From: Chloroflexota bacterium
GTDB lineage: Bacteria > Chloroflexota > UBA6077 > CF-72
Direction of reading: 5' to 3'
DNA: 64,000 bases
Assembly (NCBI GenBank): GCA_016191465.1
Contig: JACPOP010000015.1
Location: 1 to 64,000, forward strand
Numbering within the stretch: the stretch's first letter is position 1; each line of letters opens with the position of its first letter. Positions 36,162-45,502 of this stretch are shown here, one piece after another. The notes under the pieces were generated by a model, which worked only from the letters and a program-made list of their open reading frames with translations, did no database searches and was not told where the DNA came from. A program made the position numbers and the translations under genes.

Positions 36162-36545
36162 ATGGCACGTATCGCAGGCGTGGACATCCCGCGCGACAAG
36201 CAGGTGTGGGTGTCGTTGACCTACATCTACGGTATTGGACCCACGACCTCCCGCAAGATCATCGCACGCACGTCGATCAAGCCTGACCGGCGGGTGCGGG
36301 ACCTGAGTGAGGAAGAGGTCAACCGCCTCCGCGAGCTCATCGACCGGGAAGTCCGGACGGAAGGTGATCTGCGGCGCGAAGTGAACCTGAATATCAAGCG
36401 GCTGATGGAGATCGGCTGCTACCGCGGCGTGCGGCATCGGCGCGGATTGCCCGTCCACGGGCAGCGCACTCGCACCAATGCACGGACCCGAAAGGGCCCC
36501 AAGAAGACGGTTGCCGGGCGCAAGAAGGCCGCGGCGAAGAAGTAA
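36162..36545 (+). CDS. rpsM: 30S ribosomal protein S13
   Basis: S13 lies in the head and contacts the P-site tRNA. The 127 residues read [40 protein letters not shown], then the rRNA-binding [20 protein letters not shown] and [20 protein letters not shown]. Standard length and place between rpmJ and rpsK. Confidence 0.97.
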   Translation: MARIAGVDIPRDKQVWVSLTYIYGIGPTTSRKIIARTSIKPDRRVRDLSEEEVNRLRELIDREVRTEGDLRREVNLNIKRLMEIGCYRGVRHRRGLPVHGQRTRTNARTRKGPKKTVAGRKKAAAKK

Positions 36546-36690
36546 CGAGACAGTTTTGGCGGCAGCCAAGCCATCCGTCGGGTCCGTTCTGGAGACACTT
36601 CCAGGCACGGTGCTCCGGACCGGCTTTGCTGTCTGCCTGCTGGCGATGAGTTAGCGGTCGCCCGAGGGCCGCCGCTGAGGAGCAGCACGA

Positions 36691-37095
36691 GTGGCAGAGA
36701 AGAGAAAAGTAGCCGTTGCGGCACGCGCGCGGCGACGCGAACGGAAGAGCGTTCCGCGCGGAACCGTGTATATCCAGTCCAGCTTCAATAACACCATCGT
36801 CACAATCACGGACCTCGACGGGAACGTGCTGACGTGGAGCAGCTCTGGCGCCGCAGGATTCAAAGGCTCGAGGAAGAGCACGCCCTATGCCGCCAGCCTG
36901 GCCGCGGATTCCGCGGCGAAGAAGGCGATGGAGCAGGGTATGCGCCAGGTCCAGGTCTTCGTGAAGGGGCCGGGCTCGGGTCGGGAGGCGGCGATTCGCT
37001 CCCTCCAGGCTGCCGGACTGGATGTCTCTAGCATCGTCGATCGAACGCCCATCCCGCACAACGGCTGCCGCCCGCCCAAGAAGCGGCGCGTCTAA
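36691..37095 (+). CDS. rpsK: 30S ribosomal protein S11
   Basis: S11 (134 residues) lies at the platform. It has [40 protein letters not shown] and the C-terminal [20 protein letters not shown]. It begins at GTG after AGGAGC. The gap of about 145 bases from rpsM is longer than usual for this operon and contains no gene. Confidence 0.96.
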   Translation: MAEKRKVAVAARARRRERKSVPRGTVYIQSSFNNTIVTITDLDGNVLTWSSSGAAGFKGSRKSTPYAASLAADSAAKKAMEQGMRQVQVFVKGPGSGREAAIRSLQAAGLDVSSIVDRTPIPHNGCRPPKKRRV

Positions 37096-37137
37096 CGGCC
37101 AGCCGCGGCCATATACGAGGAAAGCGCACGAAAAACC

Positions 37138-37773
37138 ATGGCACGGTATACAGGTCCCGTCTGTCGCATTTGCCGACGACAGGGGATGAAACTCTTTCTG
37201 AAGGGTGAGCGCTGCTTCACGCCCAAGTGCTCGGTGGAGCGCCGCCCCACCCCTCCCGGTATCTCTCCGACCGCTCGCCGCCGCCGCAAGGAGAGCGAGT
37301 TCGGTCTTCAGCTCAGCGAGAAGCAGAAGGCGCGCAACATCTACGGGGTGCTGGAGCGCCAGTTCCGGAAGCACTTCGCCGAAGCCGAGCGATTGCCCGG
37401 CATGACCGGCGAGAACCTGCTGCGGATCCTGGAGCTCAGAATGGACAACGTGGTGTATCGCCTGGGCCTTGCCGATTCGCGCAAGCAGGCGCGCCAGGTG
37501 GTGAACCACGGCCACGTCACCCTCAACGGGCGCCGCACCGATATCCCATCGGCGATGGTGAAGCCGGGCGACGTCATCGCGGTCCACCCGCGCAGCCGAG
37601 ACAACGAGTACTTCAAGATCGTGAGTGAGACGCTCACGCGGAAGAGCGTACCGCGCTGGCTGGAGCTGGACACTGTCGCCTTGAGCGGCAGGGTCAATGA
37701 GCGCCCCAGCCGCGGAGATATCGAAGGCATCAACGTAAACGAGGCACTGGTGGTGGAGTTTTACTCGCGCTAA
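37138..37773 (+). CDS. rpsD: 30S ribosomal protein S4, zinc type
   Basis: S4 initiates 30S assembly and often regulates the alpha operon. The 211 residues begin [20 protein letters not shown] with [16 protein letters not shown], a four-Cys zinc cluster missing from E. coli S4. The S4 RNA-binding domain follows ([10 protein letters not shown]-like [38 protein letters not shown]). It precedes rpoA by 68 bases. Confidence 0.97.
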   Translation: MARYTGPVCRICRRQGMKLFLKGERCFTPKCSVERRPTPPGISPTARRRRKESEFGLQLSEKQKARNIYGVLERQFRKHFAEAERLPGMTGENLLRILELRMDNVVYRLGLADSRKQARQVVNHGHVTLNGRRTDIPSAMVKPGDVIAVHPRSRDNEYFKIVSETLTRKSVPRWLELDTVALSGRVNERPSRGDIEGINVNEALVVEFYSR

Positions 37774-37841
37774 GCGGGTACACACTCCAGCATCGTGTTT
37801 CCTGACCCCTCGTCCCTGCCCTCGAGAGGAGGACGCCCACT

Positions 37842-38849
37842 TTGACAGAATTGCTCAACGCCCACGTCGAAATCCTGCAGCAGTCGGGTGACTACGCCAA
37901 GTTCCAGGTGGAGCCGCTTGATCGCGGCTTTGGCCTTACCCTCGGCAATGCGCTCCGCCGCGTGCTGCTGTCTTCCCTCCGAGGGGCGGCTGTTACGGCC
38001 GTCCGCATCGAGCGCGTGTCGCATGAATTCGCCACGTTGCCCGGTGTCAAGGAGGACACCACCGAGCTGCTGCTGAACCTGAAGCAGCTCCGGATGAAGT
38101 CCCACACGGACCAGCCGGTGGCGCTGCGCCTGGAAGCGCAGGGCCCTGGAGTCGTCACCGCGGCGGACCTGATCTATCCCAGCGAGATCGAGATCGCCAA
38201 CCCCGAGCTGCAGATTGCCACCCTGGACTCGCCCGAGGCACGCCTAGACATGGAGCTGACGGTGGAGCGCGGAACGGGCTTTCTTTCCGCGGATGGCCGC
38301 GAGAACGTGCCGCTCGGCGTTATCCCGATGGACGCGGTCTTTACGCCCATCAAGCGCGTCAACTACACGGTAGAGAGTGCCCGGGTGGGCGCTCGCACGG
38401 ATCTCGACCGGCTGATCGTCGAAATCCTGACGGATGGCACCATCACCCCGACCAGCGCGCTCGTGAGCGCCTCGCGCACGCTGATTGATCAGTTCGCGCT
38501 GTTTGACGAGCTGCAGCAGCCGGCGCGCCGCTCGGACAAGCAGGGGCTGGGCTCAGGCCCCGTTCCGTCGCGTGTGTTCGACATGCCCATCGAGCAGCTC
38601 GAGCTCTCGCAGCGCACGTACAACTGCCTAAAGCGGTCGCAGATCACGAAGGTCGGACAGATCCTCACCATGAGCGAGGACGAGCTGCTTTCGCTGCGCA
38701 ACTTCGGTCAGAAATCGCTCACCGAGCTGCGCGAGAAACTGCGCGAGCATGGCGTCATCGAGGACGACGGGACCGAGGTCACCAGTCCCGCCGCGTCTGC
38801 CGAAGCGGGCGTTGACGACGACGAGGATACGGACGAGGAGGCCGGATAG
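37842..38849 (+). CDS. rpoA: DNA-directed RNA polymerase subunit alpha
   Basis: The alpha subunit (335 residues) dimerises to seed polymerase assembly and contacts activators and UP elements. The N-terminal domain has EPLDRGFGLTLGNALRRVLL and SSLRGAAVTAVRIERVSHEF; the C-terminal domain, after a linker near 235-260, has ELSQRTYNCLKRSQITKVGQ and LRNFGQKSLTELREKLREHG. An acidic tail (DDDEDTDEEAG) closes it. The start is TTG after GAGAGGAGGACG. Confidence 0.97.
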   Translation: MTELLNAHVEILQQSGDYAKFQVEPLDRGFGLTLGNALRRVLLSSLRGAAVTAVRIERVSHEFATLPGVKEDTTELLLNLKQLRMKSHTDQPVALRLEAQGPGVVTAADLIYPSEIEIANPELQIATLDSPEARLDMELTVERGTGFLSADGRENVPLGVIPMDAVFTPIKRVNYTVESARVGARTDLDRLIVEILTDGTITPTSALVSASRTLIDQFALFDELQQPARRSDKQGLGSGPVPSRVFDMPIEQLELSQRTYNCLKRSQITKVGQILTMSEDELLSLRNFGQKSLTELREKLREHGVIEDDGTEVTSPAASAEAGVDDDEDTDEEAG

Positions 38850-38852
38850 GCC

Positions 38853-39203
38853 GTGCGACATCGACAGGGAATGCGAAAGCTGGGGCGCCCCACGGGGCAC
38901 CGCCTGGCGTTGATTCGGAACCTCATGACGGACTTGATCCAGCACGAGCGGCTCCAGACTACCGCGCCCAAGGCTGTTGAGCTGAAGCGCGAAGTGGAGA
39001 AGCTTATCGGAGCCGCTCGCGCGAATGACGTGCCCGCTCGTCGCATGGTGGCCGGCACGCTCTTTACGGAGGATGCCCAGCGCAAGCTCTTCAGCGAGAT
39101 CGTGCCGCGGTACGCGGACCGCCCTGGTGGTTTTACCCGCGTTGTGAAGCTCGGGCCTCGGCGCGGTGACGGTGCAGCCATGGCACAGATCGAGTTCGTC
39201 TAG
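38853..39203 (+). CDS. rplQ: 50S ribosomal protein L17
   Basis: L17 lies near the tunnel exit. The 116 residues include MRHRQGMRKLGRPTGHRLAL, IRNLMTDLIQHERLQTTAPK and TRVVKLGPRRGDGAAMAQIE. GTG start three bases after the rpoA stop, indicating coupled translation, the normal end of the alpha operon. Confidence 0.97.
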   Translation: MRHRQGMRKLGRPTGHRLALIRNLMTDLIQHERLQTTAPKAVELKREVEKLIGAARANDVPARRMVAGTLFTEDAQRKLFSEIVPRYADRPGGFTRVVKLGPRRGDGAAMAQIEFV

Positions 39204-39339
39204 GAAGCAGGAATGAGGGAATCGCGGCCCCCGGGGTGATGGAGCGAGCATGCGGCTCCGCTCCGCTTCGCTTCCTTGCCTTGAGTGAATTGCCGTTGCG
39301 AGACACCGAGGGTGTTTCTCAGCGCACGCACCTTTCCAA

Positions 39340-40137
39340 TTGGACATTTCCTTCACCCCCCGCACACTGGAGCTGACGCTCGGGTATCGCGGAACGCGGT
39401 TCTCCGGGTGGGCCCGGCAGCCTGCCGGAAGCGGCGGCGATCGACGCACGGTTCAGGCGGCTGTCGAGGCCGCCCTGACGGCGGTGCTCGGTCACCCGGT
39501 GTCGATTGTGGCCGCGGGCCGCACCGATGCTGGGGTTCATGCCGAGGGCCAGGTGGTCTCGTTCGACACCGTCGGTTCCATCCCTCCGGGAGGGCTGCGA
39601 CGCGCCCTAAACGTGCTCTTGCCCGAGGATGTCTGGGTCGTCAGCGCTGGGGAGGCTCCGAGAGGATTTCACGCGCGTCGCTCAGCGCTCCGCCGCTGGT
39701 ACCGCTACGCGGTCTGGCAGGGCGAGGAGCCGCCCACGGAATGGCGCGGGCGGGTGCTCATCTCTCCCGACGCGCTGGACCTGCCGGCAATGCGTCGCGC
39801 CTGCCGGCATCTTTTGGGACGGCACGACATGGCGGCGCTCGTCGGCGGCTGGACGCGCGATCGCCGACCGGGACGGTCCACCTGGCGAACGGTGTTCGCG
39901 GCCGATTGGCTCGAACCGGGTGGTGAGAACCACGGCCTTGTGCTCTTCGAGGTGGGCGCCGATGCCTTCCTGCGGCAGATGGTGCGAACGATGGTGGGCA
40001 GCCTGCTCTGGGTTGGGCGAGGGAAATGGACGGAGGATGATTTCGCCGCCGCGCTGCGGATGGCGGATCGACGGAGCGGGGGACCCGCGGCACCGGCCGA
40101 GGGGCTCACGCTCTGGCGTATCGAATACGATGCCTAA
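39340..40137 (+). CDS. truA: tRNA pseudouridine(38-40) synthase
   Basis: TruA converts uridines 38-40 of tRNA anticodon arms to pseudouridine. The catalytic Asp lies in AAGRTDAGVHAEGQVVSF near residue 60; other marks are LELTLGYRGTRFSGWARQPA and GADAFLRQMVRTMVGSLLWV. The 265-residue product starts at TTG (39340). It lies between rplQ and rplM, a common place for truA. Confidence 0.94.
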   Translation: MDISFTPRTLELTLGYRGTRFSGWARQPAGSGGDRRTVQAAVEAALTAVLGHPVSIVAAGRTDAGVHAEGQVVSFDTVGSIPPGGLRRALNVLLPEDVWVVSAGEAPRGFHARRSALRRWYRYAVWQGEEPPTEWRGRVLISPDALDLPAMRRACRHLLGRHDMAALVGGWTRDRRPGRSTWRTVFAADWLEPGGENHGLVLFEVGADAFLRQMVRTMVGSLLWVGRGKWTEDDFAAALRMADRRSGGPAAPAEGLTLWRIEYDA

Positions 40138-40226
40138 TCCGCGCCGTCGCGCGGTTCGGGCGAGGCTTGTTCACAGCGATGAATGGGGCTCGCGCCGGCA
40201 GAGACAGAGGTAGATAGACCAAGAGC

Positions 40227-40799
40227 ATGGCACCACCAAAAGCACAGCGGACCTGGACTCCCAGGGCCGGCGAGGTCAACCGCGCCTGGCGCGTCGTCGA
40301 CGCCGAGGGTAAGTCGCTCGGACGGCTCGCCAGCGAAGTGGCGCAGTACTTGCGCGGTAAGCACCTGCCCACGTTCGCAGAGCACATGGATCTGGGTGAT
40401 TTCGTCATCGTGCTCAATGCGCGCCGCATTCGCGTCACGGGCAACAAGCTGCAGCAGAAGATGTACTACCGGCACTCGGGCTATCCCGGGGGGTTCAAAG
40501 CCGTGGCTCTCGGAGACATGCTGGAGCGCCACCCCGACCGCGTGGTGAAGCACGCGGTGAAGGGCATGCTGCCGCACAATGCCCTGGGGCGGAAGATCCT
40601 CCGGAAGCTGAAGATCTACGATGGCCCGACCCATCCACACGCTGGCCAGTTGAACGCCGGCACGAAGGTCGCGCGCGAAGCAACGCCGACGCCCCGGGCG
40701 GCAACAGCCGCCGCCGATAGAGATACGTCCGCCGGGAGTGCGGCTCCGGCCGATGCCGAGCCGGTTACCACGGCGTCGACCGAGGAGCCAACCGCATGA
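40227..40799 (+). CDS. rplM: 50S ribosomal protein L13 with C-terminal extension
   Basis: L13 is an early-assembly protein. The core has WRVVDAEGKSLGRLASEVAQ, LRGKHLPTFAEHMDLGDFVI, YYRHSGYPGGFKAVALGDML and AVKGMLPHNALGRKILRKLK, ending around residue 150. The last 40 residues (ATPTPRAATAAADRDTSAGS and more) are Ala/Thr-rich and extra. The stop overlaps the rpsI start (ATGA), so the pair is coupled. Confidence 0.95.
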   Translation: MAPPKAQRTWTPRAGEVNRAWRVVDAEGKSLGRLASEVAQYLRGKHLPTFAEHMDLGDFVIVLNARRIRVTGNKLQQKMYYRHSGYPGGFKAVALGDMLERHPDRVVKHAVKGMLPHNALGRKILRKLKIYDGPTHPHAGQLNAGTKVAREATPTPRAATAAADRDTSAGSAAPADAEPVTTASTEEPTA

Positions 40800-41218
40800 A
40801 GGATCGAGCCGCCGCGGCCGCGGGCAATCGCGCGGCCATGTACACGGCCGTGGGCCGCAGGAAGCGCGCGGTTGCCCGCGTGATGCTGCAGCCCGGCAAT
40901 GGCAACATCATCGTCAACGGGCTGCCCCTGGAGAAGCGCTTCCCTCGAGGAACGCACCAGGCGCTCGTGACCCTTCCGCTTCGACTGACGAACCGGCTGG
41001 GGACGCTCAACCTGCTGGCCAAGGTCATCGGCGGCGGCGAGAGCGGTCAGGCGGGCGCCATCGTCCACGCCACCAGCCGGGCTCTCCTGAAGGTGGACGA
41101 GGCCAACAAAGCCGTCCTCCGCGAGGCGGGCCTTCTCACGCGCGATGCGCGCGAGAAAGAGCGGAAGAAGTACGGCCTCAAGCGCGCCCGAAAGGCGCCG
41201 CAGTACACCAAGCGCTAA
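40796..41218 (+). CDS. rpsI: 30S ribosomal protein S9
   Basis: S9 touches the P-site tRNA with its C-terminal tail. The 140 residues have YTAVGRRKRAVARVMLQPGN, GLPLEKRFPRGTHQALVTLP, RALLKVDEANKAVLREAGLL, and the closing KKYGLKRARKAPQYTKR with the essential Lys-Arg end. ATG at 40796 has GAGGAG upstream and overlaps rplM; an inner ATG at 40838 would fit family length but has no ribosome-binding site. Confidence 0.95.
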   Translation: MKDRAAAAAGNRAAMYTAVGRRKRAVARVMLQPGNGNIIVNGLPLEKRFPRGTHQALVTLPLRLTNRLGTLNLLAKVIGGGESGQAGAIVHATSRALLKVDEANKAVLREAGLLTRDAREKERKKYGLKRARKAPQYTKR

Positions 41219-41220
41219 GC

Positions 41221-41288
41221 CGAGTTGTCAGTTGTCAGTTGTCAGGAGACGGACATGGACCGCTCCTGGCAACTGAAACCCTGGAGAT
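41221..41288. repeat. Heptamer-repeat palindrome between rpsI and rpsP
   Basis: The left arm is CGAGTTGTCAGTTGTCAGTT followed by GTCAGGAGACGG, three perfect AGTTGTC heptamers plus the GGAGACG core. The right arm CCGCTCCTGGCAACTGAAAC matches its reverse complement at about 14 of 17 positions. It is shorter and less symmetrical than the rpoB-rpoC copy. The rpsP Shine-Dalgarno (GGAG at 41283-41286) lies at its end. Confidence 0.75.
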
Positions 41289-41294
41289 ACCGCA

Positions 41295-41564
41295 TTGCTG
41301 AAGATTCGCCTGCGCCGGGTTGGCGCGAAGAAGAAGCCCCAGTACCGGGTGGTCGTCACGGACGCGCGTGCGCCCCGGGACGGGTCGTTCATCGAGATCC
41401 TGGGGCAATACAACCCCCGAACAGAACCGACAACGTTTACCGTGGACGGCGACAAGGTCCTCGATTGGATACGGAAGGGCGCTCAGCCCACGGATCGGGT
41501 CGCTCGGCTGCTCGCCAACAGCGGCATCATCGAAAGCTCGCCCGCCCCACGGCCGGCGAGCTAG
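41295..41564 (+). CDS. rpsP: 30S ribosomal protein S16
   Basis: S16 (89 residues) is a small-subunit assembly protein. [40 protein letters not shown] and [19 protein letters not shown] are family-typical, with the final ASSGIIE-like LLANSGIIE. The start is TTG at 41295, eight bases after GGAG. It heads an rpsP-khpA-rimM run. Confidence 0.95.
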   Translation: MLKIRLRRVGAKKKPQYRVVVTDARAPRDGSFIEILGQYNPRTEPTTFTVDGDKVLDWIRKGAQPTDRVARLLANSGIIESSPAPRPAS

Positions 41565-41586
41565 GTAGGGAGGTAGAGAGACCTCT

Positions 41587-41916
41587 ATGGGCGAGAACGG
41601 GCTAACCCCGAGCGAGGCGGATCTGGCGCCTGCCCCCGAAGGCGGGGCCGAGGACGAAGTCGGCGAGTACGACGACCTGGAGCCAGATTTGAAGGGCCTC
41701 GTCGAATACGTGGCCCGGGCGCTGGTCGACAAGCCTGATGCCGTGAAGGTGGACGAGGTCCAGGACGGCAACACGACCGTCTTTGAGCTTGAAGTGGACG
41801 AGGAAGACATTGGCAAGGTTATCGGACGCCAGGGCCGTGTCGTGCGGGGCATCCGAGCCCTCGTCAAGGCCGCCGCGACTCGCAAGGGAATCCGCGTCGA
41901 CCTCGACGTCGTCTGA
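41587..41916 (+). CDS. khpA: KH-domain RNA-binding protein
   Basis: KhpA-type proteins are small RNA chaperones found beside rpsP and rimM. The 109-residue product has an acidic N-terminal extension of about 25 residues, then LKGLVEYVARALVDKPDAVK and the KH GxxG loop in DIGKVIGRQGRVVRGIRALV. It starts 22 bases after rpsP. Its RNA targets cannot be told from sequence. Confidence 0.92.
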   Translation: MGENGLTPSEADLAPAPEGGAEDEVGEYDDLEPDLKGLVEYVARALVDKPDAVKVDEVQDGNTTVFELEVDEEDIGKVIGRQGRVVRGIRALVKAAATRKGIRVDLDVV

Positions 41917-42034
41917 GGGATCGGGCTGGGAATCCGGGGCCGGGCAGGCCCGGGGCATCCGAGCGGCGGGTCGTCCGGCGCGCTGTTCAGGTGCCGTGAT
42001 GGCTCCGAGCCTGTCCGCCGCCTGGGCAGGTTGA

Positions 42035-42709
42035 ATGGCTGCCTCTGATCCGTCCAACCCAGCCGGTGCTCTCCCCGCTGCCGCGGAGGCTGGGCCGGCA
42101 GCACCAGCGGCTCCGCGGTTCCTGGTGGTGGCGCAGGTGCTGCGCGGCCACGGCACCGAGGGCGAGCTCAAGTGCCGCGTGGTCACCGATTACCCGGACC
42201 GCTTCCGACCTCGGTTGACGCTGTACGCGGGCGAGCCGCCCGTTGCCTACCGGGTGCGATCGGTGCGTTTTCAGGGCCCGGACCTGCTCCTCGGACTGAC
42301 CGGAGTGACGACGCTGGAGCAGGCACGGGCCCTGACTGGCGCCGAGCTCACGGTCCGCGTGGAGGACGCCGTGACGCTGCCCGAGGGCCGCTTTTACTGG
42401 TACCAGGTGATCGGCTTGCAGGTGGAGACCTCCGAAGGCGAGGTGCTGGGCGAAGTAGCCGAGATCCTCTCGACCGGAGCAAACGACGTCTACGTCGTGC
42501 GTGGCGGGGAGCGCGGTGAAATCCTGATCCCGGTCATCTCAGAGGTGGTACAAGCCATAGAGCCGGAGTCTGGGCGGGTGACGGTTCATCTCCTGCCAGG
42601 ACTGCTCCCGGACCCGCCGAAGCCGCGGGTGAAGTTCCGCCACCCGCGTCGCATTCGGCGGACCGAGCGTTCGCCAGATGCGCCTCCGCTGGCCGAACCC
42701 ACGACCTGA
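42035..42709 (+). CDS. rimM: 16S rRNA processing protein RimM
   Basis: RimM assists maturation of the 30S head, binding S19. The 224 residues have the N-terminal RimM barrel (FLVVAQVLRGHGTEGELKCR) and the C-terminal PRC-barrel part with PEGRFYWYQVIGLQVETSEG, EVLGEVAEILSTGANDVYVV and IPVISEVVQAIEPESGRVTV. The first 25 residues are Ala/Pro-rich and extra. trmD, often next in this operon, lies far away at 57.2 kb. Confidence 0.93.
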   Translation: MAASDPSNPAGALPAAAEAGPAAPAAPRFLVVAQVLRGHGTEGELKCRVVTDYPDRFRPRLTLYAGEPPVAYRVRSVRFQGPDLLLGLTGVTTLEQARALTGAELTVRVEDAVTLPEGRFYWYQVIGLQVETSEGEVLGEVAEILSTGANDVYVVRGGERGEILIPVISEVVQAIEPESGRVTVHLLPGLLPDPPKPRVKFRHPRRIRRTERSPDAPPLAEPTT

Positions 42710-42735
42710 CCTCTCGCCCCATCGTCCCCCTAACC

Positions 42736-43509
42736 ATGGCCCGTCCTCGTCTCTACCGCACCCCGGCCGTCGTGTTGAAACGCATGGACCTCGGCGAGGC
42801 GGATCGCATCATCACGCTGTATACGCGGTTGCACGGCAAGCTCCGCGCCGTGGGCAAGGGCGTTCGCCGGACGACCAGCCGGTCCGCGGGACACCTGGAG
42901 CCGTTCACGCTCGTCGACGTGTTACTGGCCACGGGGCGGGAGCTTGAAGTGGTATCGCAAGCAGACACCATCTCGGCGTTCCGCCGGGTCCGTGAAGACG
43001 TGAACCTCACGTCGCACGCCTACTACCTTGCCGAGTTGACGGACCTGCTGACGGAGGACCGATCCGAGAATCAGGGCCTCTTCCTGGCACTGGCGGGCAG
43101 CCTTGAGGCGCTCGAGGAGGGCGAGGACCCGCGCACCGTCGTCGTGAGCTATCAGCTCCAACTCCTGAGTGTGCTGGGCTACCGGCCGCAACTGCGCGAG
43201 TGCCTACGCTGTACGGCCCCGATCGAGCCGGGCACGAACCAGTTCTCGGCGCACCTCGGGGGCGTGGTGTGCTCGCGGTGCGGTTCCATGGAGGCGAGCG
43301 CCCGGCCGATCCAGACCGACGTGCTGAAGCTGCTCCGGCACCTGCAGCAAGCGGCCGGTACGACGCGAGTCCCGTCCGTCCCGGAGGCCGTCTCGCGTGA
43401 CGCGGAGCTGCTGATGCGCGACTACGCGGAGCAGATTGTCGAGAAGCACCTCAGAACCCCGGCCCTCATCGCGCGCGTTCAGCAGGCAACCGGAGCAGCC
43501 GGGCCTTAG
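42736..43509 (+). CDS. recO: DNA repair protein RecO
   Basis: RecO anneals single strands and, with RecR, loads RecA onto SSB-coated DNA. The 257 residues have the OB-fold part (RTPAVVLKRMDLGEADRIIT, LYTRLHGKLRAVGKGVRRTT) and a helical part with a Cys4 zinc site: CLRCTAP near 155 and VVCSRCGSM near 178. It is 26 bases after rimM and next to dnaX and recR, a natural recombination-mediator cluster. Confidence 0.92.
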   Translation: MARPRLYRTPAVVLKRMDLGEADRIITLYTRLHGKLRAVGKGVRRTTSRSAGHLEPFTLVDVLLATGRELEVVSQADTISAFRRVREDVNLTSHAYYLAELTDLLTEDRSENQGLFLALAGSLEALEEGEDPRTVVVSYQLQLLSVLGYRPQLRECLRCTAPIEPGTNQFSAHLGGVVCSRCGSMEASARPIQTDVLKLLRHLQQAAGTTRVPSVPEAVSRDAELLMRDYAEQIVEKHLRTPALIARVQQATGAAGP

Positions 43510-43526
43510 ACTACCCGCACCCAGCC

Positions 43527-45377
43527 ATGGACCTCTTTGGAGACGACCCAGCCCTGGCGGCGCCGCAGCCCGTGGCCGTGCCAGAGCCCGCGGCGGAGGT
43601 AGCCAGGGGGGCATCCACGGACCGCGCCGACGGTACTCACCGGGCCCTGTACTTGCGCTGGCGCCCAACCACCTTCAGCGACGTGGTGGGCCAGGAGCAC
43701 GTGACGCGCACCCTGCGGAACGCCGTGATGCGCAAGACGCTGGCCCATGCATACCTGTTCACAGGCCCCCGCGGCACCGGCAAGACGAGCTGCGCGCGGA
43801 TCCTGTACCGAGCCGCGAGCTGCCCAAACGCGCGAGAGGGCGACCCGTGCAACCGCTGTCCCCTGTGTGTCGCGGCGCTCGAAGGCCGTGCCATGGACCT
43901 CACCGAGATCGACGCCGCCTCAAACCGTGGGATCGAGGACATCCGCGACCTGCGGGATCGGGTGGCCTACCGGCCGTCCGACGGTCCGTACCGCGTGTAC
44001 ATCATCGACGAGGCACACGAGCTCACGCCGGCTGCCTGGGATGCATTTCTCAAGACGCTGGAGGAGCCGCCCGAGCACATCATCTTTGTCCTGGCTACCA
44101 CCGAGGCTCACAAGGTGCCGGCCACCATCGTCTCGCGCTGCCAGCGGTTCGACTTCCGACGCATCCCGTTCGAGGCAACCCGAGAGCAGCTCCGTCGGGT
44201 GAGCGAAGCCGAGGGCCTGGACGTGGATCCTCAAGTGCTGGAGCGGCTGGCGCGCGTGGCCCGGGGCGGCCTGCGGGATGCCCTCAGCCTGCTGGACCAG
44301 GTCGGCGCCTTTTCAGGCGGCCACGTGGACATGGACGTGGCGCGCGCGGTCCTCGGCTTACCGGCGGTGGAGACGGTGCGCCAGTGCCTGGAGGCGCTCG
44401 GCGCCCGCGACGGCGCGACGCTGATGGGGTTGCTCGCGGACGTCTCCGAGGGGGGCGCCGACCTGCGCCAGTTCACGGATGAGCTGGTGGCCCAGTTGCG
44501 GGCCCTTCTCCTGGTGCGCGCAGGGTCGGAAGCGGCCCTCGCTGCCGAGATGGCCTCGGAGGACGTGGCCTTTCTGCGCGGCCAGCGCGACGCCTGGAGC
44601 ATCGGCGCCTTGCTGCGCCTCGTCGGCGAGCTCAGTACCGTCCTGGCCCGGGTGCGGGATCCACAGCAGTTCCAGGTCCAGGTGGAGCTGGCCTTGCTGA
44701 GCGCCTGCGTCGAGGGCGAGGTGTCCGTCGCCCGCGCGATGGACCCGCCGCGTCGCGCGCCCGCCGGTCCGACGGCGCCACCCCGTGCCGTGACAGCCCC
44801 GCCCGTTCTCTCGCCCCCGGGCGCACCTGTTCAGCCCGTGGTCGCGTCCCGGCATGCGCTGGCGGATGCGCCCGCGGCGCTTGTACCGTCCCCGGGTTCC
44901 GTGGGTGGATCCTTCGAGCGGGCCGACCCCGGGGTGGGCCTACCGGCCACGCTTCAGCCTCATGACGCTCCGCCGGGCACCGCGGCGCCAGCCTCCGTGG
45001 TGCCCGGGCCTGGGGCCGAGCTCGACCTCACCTTCATTCGCCAGCGCTGGCCCGATGTGCTCGAGTGGGTATGTGATCGGAAGCGGTTTGTTGGGTCGCT
45101 GTTGCAGACAGCCGAGCCGGTGCGCCTGGAAAGCAATGGTCTAGTAGTGGTCTTCAGCAGCGCGTTCAATCGTAAAAGGGCGGAGAGTCGCGAGAACCGC
45201 GCCTTGATCGAAGAGGCGTTTGAGCATGCGTTCGGGCGGCGACTCGCACTTCGGAGCACCGCTGATTCCACGGAGAGCGGGGCTCCCAGCCTGCTCGAGG
45301 ACCCCGTCATCAAGTTTGCCGCCAAGACCTTTGGCGGCCAGCCGCGCAGGATCGAGGAAGGAGAAGCCGCCTTCTAA
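43527..45377 (+). CDS. dnaX: DNA polymerase III subunit gamma/tau
   Basis: DnaX is the clamp-loader ATPase and organises the replicase. The 616 residues contain the Walker A motif GPRGTGKTSCARILYRAASC, the zinc site CPNAREGDPCNRCPLC, Walker B-like YIIDEAHELTPAAWDAFLK, and sensor-region ATTEAHKVPATIVSRCQRFD. After about residue 390 comes a Pro/Ala-rich linker and a C-terminal domain (FIRQRWPDVLEWVCDRKRFV) like the tau region. No frameshift signal of the E. coli kind is evident. Confidence 0.95.
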   Translation: MDLFGDDPALAAPQPVAVPEPAAEVARGASTDRADGTHRALYLRWRPTTFSDVVGQEHVTRTLRNAVMRKTLAHAYLFTGPRGTGKTSCARILYRAASCPNAREGDPCNRCPLCVAALEGRAMDLTEIDAASNRGIEDIRDLRDRVAYRPSDGPYRVYIIDEAHELTPAAWDAFLKTLEEPPEHIIFVLATTEAHKVPATIVSRCQRFDFRRIPFEATREQLRRVSEAEGLDVDPQVLERLARVARGGLRDALSLLDQVGAFSGGHVDMDVARAVLGLPAVETVRQCLEALGARDGATLMGLLADVSEGGADLRQFTDELVAQLRALLLVRAGSEAALAAEMASEDVAFLRGQRDAWSIGALLRLVGELSTVLARVRDPQQFQVQVELALLSACVEGEVSVARAMDPPRRAPAGPTAPPRAVTAPPVLSPPGAPVQPVVASRHALADAPAALVPSPGSVGGSFERADPGVGLPATLQPHDAPPGTAAPASVVPGPGAELDLTFIRQRWPDVLEWVCDRKRFVGSLLQTAEPVRLESNGLVVVFSSAFNRKRAESRENRALIEEAFEHAFGRRLALRSTADSTESGAPSLLEDPVIKFAAKTFGGQPRRIEEGEAAF

Positions 45378-45502
45378 CCGTGCGCTCAATGGCGATCGAG
45401 GCCGCAGTATGAAGGGGAAAATGGCCGAAATTGGGTACAATTCCCCTGGCTCCGGCGAGTCGCCTTCTCGCCCCTGCCTACCGAACGGAGTGCCGCCAAC
45501 CC

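Noticed and set aside
36546-36690. Hidden gene between rpsM and rpsK
   Set aside because: Read in all frames; only short chance frames with no ribosome-binding site or family resemblance; infA is not here.
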